Positions 6,905-12,801 of a stretch of DNA of 12,801 nt are shown piece by piece; the first letter of the stretch is position 1; the number at the start of each line of letters is the position of its first letter. The notes beneath the pieces were generated by a model. It was not told the DNA's origin and ran no database searches. It was given only the letters and a program-made list of their open reading frames with translations. Both the position numbers and the translations under genes were made by a program. This DNA is from Bacteroidales bacterium. Lineage in GTDB: Bacteria; Bacteroidota; Bacteroidia; Bacteroidales; Muribaculaceae. The stretch lies in NCBI GenBank assembly GCA_004555955.1, contig SFJG01000058.1, positions 1 through 12,801 on the forward strand, written 5' to 3'.

Positions 6905-7339
6905 ATGAGTACTATTAACCAAATCCAGGACGAAATAATCGACGATTTCAGCGGCTTGACCGATTGGATGGACAAGTACGCGCTTATAATCGATATGGGA
7001 AACAGTCTGCCGCCAATCGACGAGCGACACAAAACGCCCGAAAACCTTATCGAAGGCTGCCAAAGCCGCGTGTGGGTCGCTGCCGAATATGTCGACGGCC
7101 GCATCGATTTTACCGCCGACAGCGACGCTATAATTGTCAAAGGTATCATCTCGATGCTACTGCGCGTGCTTTCGCACCAGACTCCTTCCGACATACTCGA
7201 TGCCGACCTCTATTTCATCGACGAAATCGGCTTACGCGAGCACCTTTCGCCAACCCGTAGCAACGGCTTGCTCGCTATGGTAAAGCAAATCAAAATGTAT
7301 GCGCTGGCTTATAAAACCAAGGAAAATGAAGCAGAATAA
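6905..7339 (+). CDS. sufE: SufE-family cysteine desulfurase sulfur acceptor
   Basis: This 144-residue protein is the SufE type that takes persulfide sulfur from the cysteine desulfurase SufS and passes it to the SufB scaffold for Fe-S cluster assembly in the cytosol. The family block is clear: LPPIDERHKTPENLIEGCQSRVWV (35-58 in outline), with catalytic Cys52 in EGCQS. Near the C-terminus, HLSPTRSNGLLAMV is the usual L-[ST]-x-[ST]-R-x-N-G-L segment. The length is normal for the family. No sufBCDS genes are in the window, so this is an orphan sufE, as is common in Bacteroidota. It has its own promoter. The 3' end overlaps the start of the next gene by 14 bp, which suggests co-transcription and perhaps coupled translation. 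Confidence 0.94.
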   Translation: MSTINQIQDEIIDDFSGLTDWMDKYALIIDMGNSLPPIDERHKTPENLIEGCQSRVWVAAEYVDGRIDFTADSDAIIVKGIISMLLRVLSHQTPSDILDADLYFIDEIGLREHLSPTRSNGLLAMVKQIKMYALAYKTKENEAE

Positions 7340-7802
7340 CCACCAAAAACAGATAAGAATCTACGGCATTTCGGCTGTGCTGTTCGCAACGATAACCGTT
7401 GTGGTCTACTTGCTGATGCCGCTCTTCTCGTTGCCCGTGTCGGAGCTCGAATGCGGCTACGATTGGATAGTATTTATGTGGCAAACGGGCATAGTGGCAA
7501 ACATTACGTCGTTCCTCCTCCCCATCATCGGGCTCGTCGGCGTTGTAGCCACAGTGTTTGCACGCAGCCGCGGTCCGCACATGCTCAGCGTGGCATTTGC
7601 AATGCTCCCCGCGCTATTCTATATATATATGATAACGCTCGTAAAGGCAGACTTCTCACACGCTTTTATAGGCGACGCGCCCGCTTTCGACCCGATAGGC
7701 TCCGGCGCTTGGATTGCTTTGGCGACCTCGTGCTTTGCCCTCATTTTCACTGTCTTGATTGCCTACAAGGAATGGCGACTGCAGAAGAGCCTCCAAAAGT
7801 AA
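7326..7802 (+). CDS. Hypothetical four-helix inner-membrane protein
   Basis: I do not recognise this family. The 158 residues contain four probable membrane helices: about 12-33, 54-78, 86-105 and 126-147. The N-terminus (KQNNHQKQIR), the loop at 80-82 (RSR) and the C-terminus (KEWRLQKSLQK) are basic, so by the positive-inside rule both ends face the cytoplasm. The first outside loop (34-53) holds a single Cys (ELECGYDW). The second (106-125) is acidic (KADFSHAFIGDAPAFD). No catalytic motif is visible. I chose the ATG at 7326, which overlaps sufE by 14 bp. An in-frame ATG at 7299 would extend it 40 bp into sufE and add basic residues only. It probably shares the sufE transcript. The POT transporter gene starts 43 bp after its stop, but nothing links their functions beyond position. 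Confidence 0.75.
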   Translation: MKQNNHQKQIRIYGISAVLFATITVVVYLLMPLFSLPVSELECGYDWIVFMWQTGIVANITSFLLPIIGLVGVVATVFARSRGPHMLSVAFAMLPALFYIYMITLVKADFSHAFIGDAPAFDPIGSGAWIALATSCFALIFTVLIAYKEWRLQKSLQK

Positions 7803-7845
7803 CAACCTTTTGTAATTTATTCAAACCTCTAAAAATAAACCAGTT

Positions 7846-9504
7846 ATGATTGATTTTTGCAAAACCCTCTGGCAAGAGAATCAGACCTTGGCGATTCTAT
7901 ATGCCATCCTCATCGTGGTAGTGCCTTTGTTGGTCTTCTACGTGGTGAAAGCCGTCAAAGAGCACCCCAAAGGGCTAATCCCGGCAGCCCTTGCCAACAT
8001 GGGCGAACGCTTCGGCTACTACATTATGAACGCCGTACTGCTTTTGTTTCTCTGCTCGAAATTCGGCATCAGCGACGACGCAGCCGGCTGGATTTATGCC
8101 GTGTTCTATTTCTTGATTTACGTGCTCAGTCTCCCCGGCGGTATCATTGCCGACCGTACTCAAAAATATAAGACCACCATTATTACCGGTCTGCTCGTTA
8201 TGGCTCTGGGCTACGGGCTACTCTCGATACCCGTCTTTGCCGAAACCACCGGAATGTCGTGGGTACTCGTATTCACCTGCTTTGCCCTGTTGCTCATCGC
8301 AGCCGGTAACGGTCTGTTCAAGGGCAACCTACAGGCTATCGTAGGTCAGATGTACGACGACTTCGAGGCGCAAGCAGCCGCACAGGGTCCGGAAGCACTG
8401 GCACGCGCCAAGTCGAAACGCGACGCCGGCTTCCAAATCTTCTACGTATTTATCAACATCGGCGGCGTTATCGCTCCTTTCGTTGCTCCTCTGCTCCGCT
8501 CGTTCTGGCTCAAGGCGCACAACTTTGCCTACAACGCCGACCTCCCGCGTCTCTGCCACAAAATGCTCGACGGCTCGACAATGACCGAAGGCGACGTCGC
8601 CAACCTTAACGAATTGGCAGCCAACGTAGGACATACGGGCGTTGTCGATACAAACTTCTGCTCGCAATATCTCGAAACGTTCAACACCGGCGTACACCTC
8701 TCGTTCATCGCGTCGGTAGTGGCTATGCTCATCTCGTTCTTCATCTTCGTGGCTGTGCTCAAACGCCTGCCGAATCCTGCAAAGAAGGAGAAAAAAGCAA
8801 ACATCTCGAAAGAAGAATCCGCCGAAAATGCCAAGGAGATTCGCCAACGCATATACGCGCTCTTCGCAGTGCTCGGCGTGGCTGTTTTCTTCTGGTTCTC
8901 TTTCCACCAAAACGGACAATCGCTGTCGGTGTTCGCTCGCGACTTCGTAACCACCGACACCATCGCCCCCGAAATCTGGCAATGCATCAACCCGTTCTTC
9001 GTAATCGTGCTCACACCGATTATCATGCTCATCTTCGGTGCTATGCGTAGCCGCGGCAAAGACTTCTCGACGCCTAAGAAAATCGCGCTCGGTATGTTTA
9101 TAACAGCCCTGGCTTACGTTTTCCTTTGCATCATCGCCATCGTCAACAACTATCCCTCGGGCGAAGAATTTAAAGGCTTGACCGAAGCGGTTAAGATGTC
9201 GCTCAAGTCGGGACCGGAAGTGCTTATCATAACCTACTTCTTCTTGACCGTTGCCGAACTGTTCATCTCTCCGCTCGGATTGGCATTTGTATCGAAAGTG
9301 GCACCTAAACACCTCCAAGGCATCTGCCAAGGCTTGTGGCTCACCGCTACTGCCATCGGCAACCTCTTCATCGCTTTGGGCGTAACGATGCTCAACAGCC
9401 TCCCCTCACAGTGGATGACCTGGGCGGTTTTCGCCGCTTTCTGCCTCCTCTCTATGGGAGTCATGCTCAGCATGCTCAAATGGCTCGAAAGAGTTACTAA
9501 ATAG
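7846..9504 (+). CDS. POT/PTR2-family proton-coupled oligopeptide transporter
   Basis: This 552-residue major-facilitator protein should import di- or tripeptides with protons across the inner membrane. PTR2 signatures are visible in order: NMGERFGYYIMNAVL (51-65) in TM1, GGIIADR (98-104) in the TM2-3 loop, GNGLFKGN (154-161) in TM4, and FYVFINIG (199-206), the family's FYxxINxG. Near the C-terminal third, TVAELFISPLGL keeps the conserved Glu-containing helix, and APKHLQG follows it. Two features are unusual. The ExxERFxYY motif of TM1 reads N51-M-G-E54-R55-F, so its first Glu is Asn. There is also an additional hydrophobic segment at about 17-36 before TM1. A polar stretch of about 50 residues (roughly 222-275) forms a long loop. 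The peptide class cannot be read from the sequence. No separate promoter is evident, so it may be read with sufE. A strong terminator follows 42 bp after the stop. Confidence 0.9.
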   Translation: MIDFCKTLWQENQTLAILYAILIVVVPLLVFYVVKAVKEHPKGLIPAALANMGERFGYYIMNAVLLLFLCSKFGISDDAAGWIYAVFYFLIYVLSLPGGIIADRTQKYKTTIITGLLVMALGYGLLSIPVFAETTGMSWVLVFTCFALLLIAAGNGLFKGNLQAIVGQMYDDFEAQAAAQGPEALARAKSKRDAGFQIFYVFINIGGVIAPFVAPLLRSFWLKAHNFAYNADLPRLCHKMLDGSTMTEGDVANLNELAANVGHTGVVDTNFCSQYLETFNTGVHLSFIASVVAMLISFFIFVAVLKRLPNPAKKEKKANISKEESAENAKEIRQRIYALFAVLGVAVFFWFSFHQNGQSLSVFARDFVTTDTIAPEIWQCINPFFVIVLTPIIMLIFGAMRSRGKDFSTPKKIALGMFITALAYVFLCIIAIVNNYPSGEEFKGLTEAVKMSLKSGPEVLIITYFFLTVAELFISPLGLAFVSKVAPKHLQGICQGLWLTATAIGNLFIALGVTMLNSLPSQWMTWAVFAAFCLLSMGVMLSMLKWLERVTK

Positions 9505-9545
9505 AGCAATCACAACCGAGCGCCTCACAAGCTCGCACGAAATAT

Positions 9546-9586
9546 GCCCCACGTTCAGTGCCTCCGACACAGAACGTGGGGCTTTT
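9546..9586 (+). terminator. Intrinsic terminator of the POT transporter gene
   Basis: The perfect 11-bp stem GCCCCACGTTC (9546-9556) pairs with GAACGTGGGGC (9572-9582), with a 15-nt loop, and TTTTC follows at once. It starts 42 nt after the transporter stop. The T-run is short, but the stem is strong and well placed. Confidence 0.85.
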
Positions 9587-9651
9587 CAACCTCGTCGAAC
9601 CTTCGGAGACGCGTCGGGCGTGAGTAACGCCGGGTTCAGTGCCTCTTATTT

Positions 9652-9711
9652 TTCAAAAACTGCGGAAATTCGCATTTTAGGCATTTCAAAAATTGCGGAA
9701 ATTCGCATTTT
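9652..9711. repeat. Tandem pair of 27-bp direct repeats
   Basis: The units at 9652-9678 and 9685-9711 differ at one base (C/T), separated by AGGCAT, giving a 33-bp period. Each contains GCGGAAATTCGC. A spacer of 6 bp and only two units argue against a CRISPR. The role is unknown; the units could be protein-binding iterons or a remnant of a repeat family. Confidence 0.8.
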
Positions 9712-9783
9712 CGGTAAAATAATTTGCTTAATTCATTGATTATTAGTAGTTTTTGCTCACGGTCAATGATTTGACCTCTGTGC

Positions 9784-9844
9784 TTGCAAAATCTCCGACT
9801 TAGCACGGACAATGAGCAAAATCTATGCAATTTAGCTCATTGTT
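9784..9844. repeat. Intergenic repeat B, upstream copy, with inverted repeat
   Basis: Positions 9784-9835 match 12750-12801 at 50 of 52 bases in the same orientation. The upstream copy also holds the perfect inverted repeat ACAATGAGC (9809-9817) and GCTCATTGT (9835-9843) around a 17-nt loop, followed by TTT. It therefore looks terminator-like on the plus strand, although no gene directly precedes it. The downstream copy is cut by the window edge in the loop. Confidence 0.85.
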
Positions 9845-9861
9845 TTATAGGGGGTGACATC

Positions 9862-9989
9862 TGTCCCCACCTAGCCGCAAGCGGCAAGGTGGGGCTAACC
9901 GAGTACCGCAAGCTCTCCAAGCTTGCATCTTGGCGACATCGAGTTACTCGTTTTACGCCGGTCTTGTCCCCACCTAGCCAAGAGCTCTT
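9862..9989. repeat. Hairpin cluster with doubled 15-bp word
   Basis: TGTCCCCACCTAGCC occurs at 9862-9876 and again at 9965-9979. The first copy opens a long hairpin at 9865-9894: arms CCCCACCT / AGGTGGGG outside and GCCGC / GCGGC inside, with one A-A mismatch and loop AA. A second hairpin, GCAAGCT / AGCTTGC (9908-9914 / 9920-9926), lies inside a wider CGAGTA / TACTCG pair (9900-9905 / 9945-9950). AAGAGCTCTT at 9980-9989 is a perfect palindrome. It may be degenerate repeat-element DNA or a structured RNA. Confidence 0.65.
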
Positions 9990-10022
9990 TGAACTAGCAT
10001 CTTTACGGTAACCCAATTGGCT

Positions 10023-10115
10023 TCCACACGCCTGCCCGGTCGCACCGAGGCGCGACCCTACGACCGAATGGTGTCTTCTGCGATGTATTATGTTGAAAAA
10101 AACGAGGCTTGCTGC
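10023..10115. repeat. Intergenic repeat A, upstream copy (right end degenerate)
   Basis: Positions 10023-10099 match 12619-12695 at 76 of 77 bases in the same orientation. The left end CGCCTG-CCC-GGTCGCA is at 10029-10044, and an internal GGTCGC / GCGACC pair is at 10038-10043 / 10052-10057. After 10099 the copy loses the GTAGGGTCGC arm, keeps GGCTTGCTGC at 10106-10115, and lacks the right terminal repeat. It ends just upstream of the PBP promoter region. Confidence 0.85.
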
Positions 10116-10158
10116 TCTTTTTTTGTCGAAATTGTAGTGCTTTTTGTTGTAAACGTAG

Positions 10159-10166
10159 TAACTTTG
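10159..10166 (+). promoter_or_regulatory. -7 box for the PBP gene
   Basis: TAACTTTG is an exact TAnnTTTG match, 21 nt before the ATG at 10188. No ideal -33 box is present; the nearest is ATTG at 10131-10134, 24 bp upstream. It supports 10188 as the true start, since an upstream in-frame ATG at 10017 would precede this promoter. Confidence 0.6.
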
Positions 10167-10187
10167 CCGCCGAAAAATCGAATTAAA

Positions 10188-12692
10188 ATGGTTTACACAA
10201 AACCGAAGTGGCTTAGCCGCTTATTGCAACGGCTCAACAGCGTGAGCATCTACCTCATCGGATTGCTCCGCAGAGGCTGGCGATGGTATCGCTCAACCTA
10301 TAAGAATTCTCGTTGGTATAAAAAGATTGCAATCATCTTCGCAACCTTAGTAGTTCTCTTTATTATTTTCCTCGGGCTGGTCGACATGAACTTCCTCTGG
10401 CTCTTCGGCAAGTCGCCATCGTTGCACGCCATCAAGCATCCCAAGCAGTATGAAGCGTCGATAATCTACTCTGCCGATGGGAAGGTGCTGGGACGGCTCT
10501 ACAAAGAGAACCGCATAAATGTGCCTCTCGACTCGATTCCAAAAGTTATGGTCGACGAGCTCATCGCCACCGAAGACGAGCGGTTCTACAGCCACTGCGG
10601 TATCGACTTCGCGGGCACCGTAGCAGCAGTCAAAGACCTGATAGTCCACGGAGAGGCTCGCGGCGCAAGTACTATCACACAGCAACTTGTCAAAAATATG
10701 TTCAAGACGCGCACGGAGTATTCTACCGGCTTGACCGGATACATCCCCGGCGTGCGCTTGCTCATCATGAAGACGAAAGAGTGGATTACCGCCATCAAAC
10801 TGGAAATTTTCTTCAGCAAGCGTGAAATCCTCGAGATGTATCTCAATCAAGTGGACTTCGGTAGCAACTCTTACGGCATCAACACCGCCGCGTCTACCTA
10901 CTTCGACAAGCACCCAATAGACCTCACCACCGAAGAATGCGCCGTGCTCGTCGGAATGCTGAAAGCCACGACGACCTACAATCCGCAACTCAACCCGAAA
11001 AACTCGTTGCGCCGTCGTAACGTCGTGCTCAACAACCTTTACACGCACGGCGGCATCAGCCGCGAGCAACTCGACTCGCTTTGCGAAATACCTATACGAC
11101 TACACTTCAAAACGCCGAACGCCTACTCCGGTCCGGCACTCTACTTCCGCCAAGCCGTTGCCGACAGCATCGGAAAGTGGTGCGAAGACAACGGTTACAA
11201 CATCTACGGCGACGGGCTCAAAATCTATACAACGCTCGACTCGAAAATGCAAGCCTATGCCGAAGAAGCAGTGCTCAAGCATATGCGACAGGTGCAGCGC
11301 AACTTCGCTGCAGACTGGGGTTCGACGAACCCTTGGCAAGACGCTAACCACGTCGAAATCAAAGATTTTATCGAAGACATCGCTCAGCGAACAAGTCGCT
11401 ACAAGCAACTCGCCGAGGCGTTCCCATACGACCCCGATTCGGTGAACTACTATATGAATCTGCCGCATCCGGTCACGGTGTTCGACTACGACACGCCCGA
11501 CCATACAAAAACCATGACAATGAGTACTATGGACTCGATTCGCTACATGGTTCGCTTTATGCACTGCAGTTTCTTGGCAGTCGAACCCACCACCGGCGAA
11601 GTCAAGGCGTGGGTCGGCGACATCGACTTCAACCACTGGAAATACGACAAGGTGACCACACACCGTCAGCCCGGCTCGACCTTCAAACTTATGGTCTACA
11701 CCGCTGCCATGGAGAACGGGCTAAGCCCCTGCGACGAGCGTCTCGACCAATACAAGCAATATGACGCCTTCGACAGCAACCACAACCCCATCAAGTGGGC
11801 TCCACGTAACAGCGACGGCGTGTATCGCGGAATACCCATCACGCTCCGCACAGCCTTCGCTCGCAGCATCAATACCATCGCCGTTGACTTAGCCGACGAA
11901 CTTGGCAATGATGAGGTTATTCGCACCGCTCGCAACTTGGGCATAACGTCGCCTCTCGACGACACGCCCTCGCTCGCCCTCGGGGCTAACGACGTCACTC
12001 TCTACGAAATGGTAAACGCGTACTGCACCGTGGTCAACGACGGTCGCAGAAATCGCCCTACTCTCGTCACACGCATCGAAGACCGCAACGGCAAGGTCAT
12101 CTACGAACATAAGCCGGAAAACTTTAAGGCAATCGACTACGAGTCGGCGTTCCTAATGCAGCAAATGCTTATGGCAGGACTGCGTGAGCCGGGCGGCACC
12201 TCGCAGGCTCTCTGGGGCTACAATATACACAACTTCGACACCGATTTCGGCGGAAAAACGGGAACTACGCAAAACAACAGCGACGGGTGGTATATGGGCG
12301 TTACGCCACACCTCGTTGCCGGATGCTGGGTCGGCGGAGAATATCGGCAAGTGCACTTCCGCTCTACGCGACAAGGTCAAGGGAGTCACACGGCTTTGCC
12401 TGTCTTCGGCTATTTTATGGAAAAAGTGCTCGCCGACAAGAAGCTTGCTCATCGCTATCGCGCGCGTTTCCCGCAAAAACCGAGAACGCAGATGTCGCGT
12501 ACGTGGAATTGCACAACCTTCTTCCCGCCCGATTCTACGGAAGTCGATTCAACCATGGTCGATAGCATCCCCGCAGCCGACATGAGAACGAATAGGCGCG
12601 TCGATAACCAGCTTTACATCCACACGCCTGCCCGGTCGCACCGAGGCGCGACCCTACGACCGAATGGTGTTTTCTGCGATGTATTATGTTGA
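10188..12692 (+). CDS. Class A penicillin-binding protein (bifunctional peptidoglycan glycosyltransferase/transpeptidase)
   Basis: This 834-residue PBP1A-type enzyme polymerises and crosslinks peptidoglycan in the periplasm. The N-terminus is cytoplasmic and basic, with a membrane anchor at 47-65. The GT51 domain shows ATEDERFYSHCGID (127-140, catalytic Glu129), GASTITQQLVKN (159-170) and REILEMYLNQVDFG (212-225). The transpeptidase domain has all three motifs: Ser497-TFK500 in RQPGSTFK, Ser560-I-Asn562, and Lys690-Thr-Gly692. An in-frame ATG at 10017 would add 57 residues read from repeat A and poor hydrophobic sequence. The ATG at 10188 follows the -7 box and gives a normal N-terminus. Oddly, the last 24 residues (811-834) and the stop codon come from repeat A, so the original C-terminus has probably been replaced or extended. 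The catalytic domains are complete, so activity should be unaffected. Confidence 0.93.
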   Translation: MVYTKPKWLSRLLQRLNSVSIYLIGLLRRGWRWYRSTYKNSRWYKKIAIIFATLVVLFIIFLGLVDMNFLWLFGKSPSLHAIKHPKQYEASIIYSADGKVLGRLYKENRINVPLDSIPKVMVDELIATEDERFYSHCGIDFAGTVAAVKDLIVHGEARGASTITQQLVKNMFKTRTEYSTGLTGYIPGVRLLIMKTKEWITAIKLEIFFSKREILEMYLNQVDFGSNSYGINTAASTYFDKHPIDLTTEECAVLVGMLKATTTYNPQLNPKNSLRRRNVVLNNLYTHGGISREQLDSLCEIPIRLHFKTPNAYSGPALYFRQAVADSIGKWCEDNGYNIYGDGLKIYTTLDSKMQAYAEEAVLKHMRQVQRNFAADWGSTNPWQDANHVEIKDFIEDIAQRTSRYKQLAEAFPYDPDSVNYYMNLPHPVTVFDYDTPDHTKTMTMSTMDSIRYMVRFMHCSFLAVEPTTGEVKAWVGDIDFNHWKYDKVTTHRQPGSTFKLMVYTAAMENGLSPCDERLDQYKQYDAFDSNHNPIKWAPRNSDGVYRGIPITLRTAFARSINTIAVDLADELGNDEVIRTARNLGITSPLDDTPSLALGANDVTLYEMVNAYCTVVNDGRRNRPTLVTRIEDRNGKVIYEHKPENFKAIDYESAFLMQQMLMAGLREPGGTSQALWGYNIHNFDTDFGGKTGTTQNNSDGWYMGVTPHLVAGCWVGGEYRQVHFRSTRQGQGSHTALPVFGYFMEKVLADKKLAHRYRARFPQKPRTQMSRTWNCTTFFPPDSTEVDSTMVDSIPAADMRTNRRVDNQLYIHTPARSHRGATLRPNGVFCDVLC

Positions 12693-12736
12693 AAATAAAC
12701 AAAGTAGGGTCGCGGCTTGCTGCGACCTACCAGGCG
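12619..12736. repeat. Intergenic repeat A, downstream copy, with imperfect terminal inverted repeats
   Basis: Positions 12619-12695 match the upstream copy (76 of 77). This copy also keeps a right end. CGCCTG-CCC-GGTCGCA at 12625-12640 is mirrored by TGCGACC-TAC-CAGGCG at 12721-12736, 13 of 16 positions complementary. Inside, GCGACCCTAC (12648-12657) has its exact complement GTAGGGTCGC at 12704-12713. The element is about 112 bp, codes for no protein of its own, and resembles a MITE or REP-type element. Its left half is read as the end of the PBP gene. Confidence 0.8.
12704..12730 (+). terminator. Possible terminator hairpin after the PBP gene
   Basis: GTAGGGTCGC (12704-12713) pairs with GCGACCTAC (12722-12730), with one bulged G and an 8-nt loop. 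It starts 12 nt after the PBP stop. The nearest T-run (12741-12745) is 10 nt beyond the stem, so termination would be weak. The hairpin is part of repeat A, so it may have arrived with the element. Confidence 0.4.
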
Positions 12737-12749
12737 ATAGTTTTTCGTT

Positions 12750-12801
12750 TTGCAAAGTCTCCGACTTAGCATGGACAATGAGCAAAATCTATGCAATTTA
12801 G
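12750..12801. repeat. Intergenic repeat B, downstream copy (cut by window edge)
   Basis: Matches 9784-9835 at 50 of 52 bases in direct orientation; differences are A/G at 12757 and C/T at 12774. The window ends where the second arm of the inverted repeat would begin, so the full element probably continues. Confidence 0.85.

Larger units (their letters stand above)
9505..10187. other. Gene-free region filled with terminator, hairpins and repeats
   Basis: I see no credible coding sequence here. In order it contains the POT-gene terminator (9546-9586), two 27-bp direct repeats (9652-9711), a short hairpin GGTCAA-TGAT-TTGACC (9761-9776), repeat B with its own inverted repeat (9784-9844), a cluster of hairpins with a doubled 15-bp word (9862-9989), repeat A (10023-10115), and the PBP promoter (10159-10166). 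The dodecamer GTTCAGTGCCTC also occurs twice, at 9553-9564 and 9634-9645. Short open frames here consist of repeat sequence and are not called. Confidence 0.75.

Noticed and set aside
8329..9330. Long minus-strand open frame antisense to the POT transporter gene (333 codons)
   Set aside because: The protein is a low-complexity run of Glu, Arg, His and Val without motifs, as expected opposite a membrane-protein gene in this codon usage. The plus-strand gene has clear family signatures.
9652..9711. Possible CRISPR array
   Set aside because: There are only two units with a 6-bp spacer and no cas genes in the window.
10017..10187. In-frame upstream start for the PBP gene at 10017
   Set aside because: The extension is read from repeat A and lies before the -7 box at 10159-10166. 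The ATG at 10188 gives the usual basic N-terminus before the membrane anchor.
10347..11069. Minus-strand open frame antisense to the PBP glycosyltransferase domain (240 codons)
   Set aside because: No motifs and entirely opposite the conserved GT51 domain.
12614..12796. Minus-strand 60-codon frame, and a similar one at 9636-9830 with the same first eight residues
   Set aside because: Both are made of repeat B and neighbouring repeat DNA. The shared start reflects the repeat, and the rest is unrelated.

Overview
The window looks like a chromosome fragment of a Bacteroidales-type bacterium (phylum Bacteroidota), probably an uncultured gut lineage. The evidence is: promoters of the TAnnTTTG type with a TTG-like box about 20 bp upstream (clear at 98-105 and 6870-6877, partial at 10159-10166 and on the minus strand at 6071-6078), little Shine-Dalgarno signal, and a gene set that I recognise from memory as typical of Bacteroidales (a cysteine-less PurF paralogue, MtaB followed by a lipid A-type acyltransferase and a family 2 glycosyltransferase, SufE, a POT transporter). 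Base composition is near half G+C. The hexamer GTCGAC is strikingly frequent.

Layout. Positions 1-42 hold a 7-bp tandem repeat, followed by a promoter and three small overlapping plus-strand genes (137-1381). They look phage-derived: a basic protein with an internally repeated motif, a lipoprotein with a C-terminal membrane anchor (the topology of a unimolecular spanin), and a small acidic protein. Converging on them is a minus-strand operon (6040 down to 1391) of purF-like, mtaB, an LpxL/HtrB-type acyltransferase and a GT2 glycosyltransferase, with junctions of 17 bp, a 4-bp overlap and 14 bp. The last two genes point to envelope glycolipid synthesis.

Divergent from that operon are plus-strand genes for an AlkD-like DNA glycosylase (6123-6857), SufE (6905-7339, own promoter), a four-helix membrane protein that overlaps sufE, and a POT-family peptide transporter (7846-9504) ending at a strong terminator.

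A 683-bp gene-free region (9505-10187) is packed with hairpins and repeats. It precedes a large class A penicillin-binding protein gene (10188-12692). Two different intergenic repeats occur on both sides of that gene, in mirrored order (B, A, gene, A, B) but each in direct orientation. The downstream copy of repeat A supplies the last 24 codons and the stop codon of the PBP gene, and this copy has imperfect terminal inverted repeats like a small non-autonomous mobile element.

No tRNA, rRNA, CRISPR array or transposase gene was seen. The most unusual items are the spanin-like lipoprotein in the phage-like trio, the PurF paralogue without its nucleophile, and the repeat-bracketed PBP gene with a repeat-encoded C-terminus.
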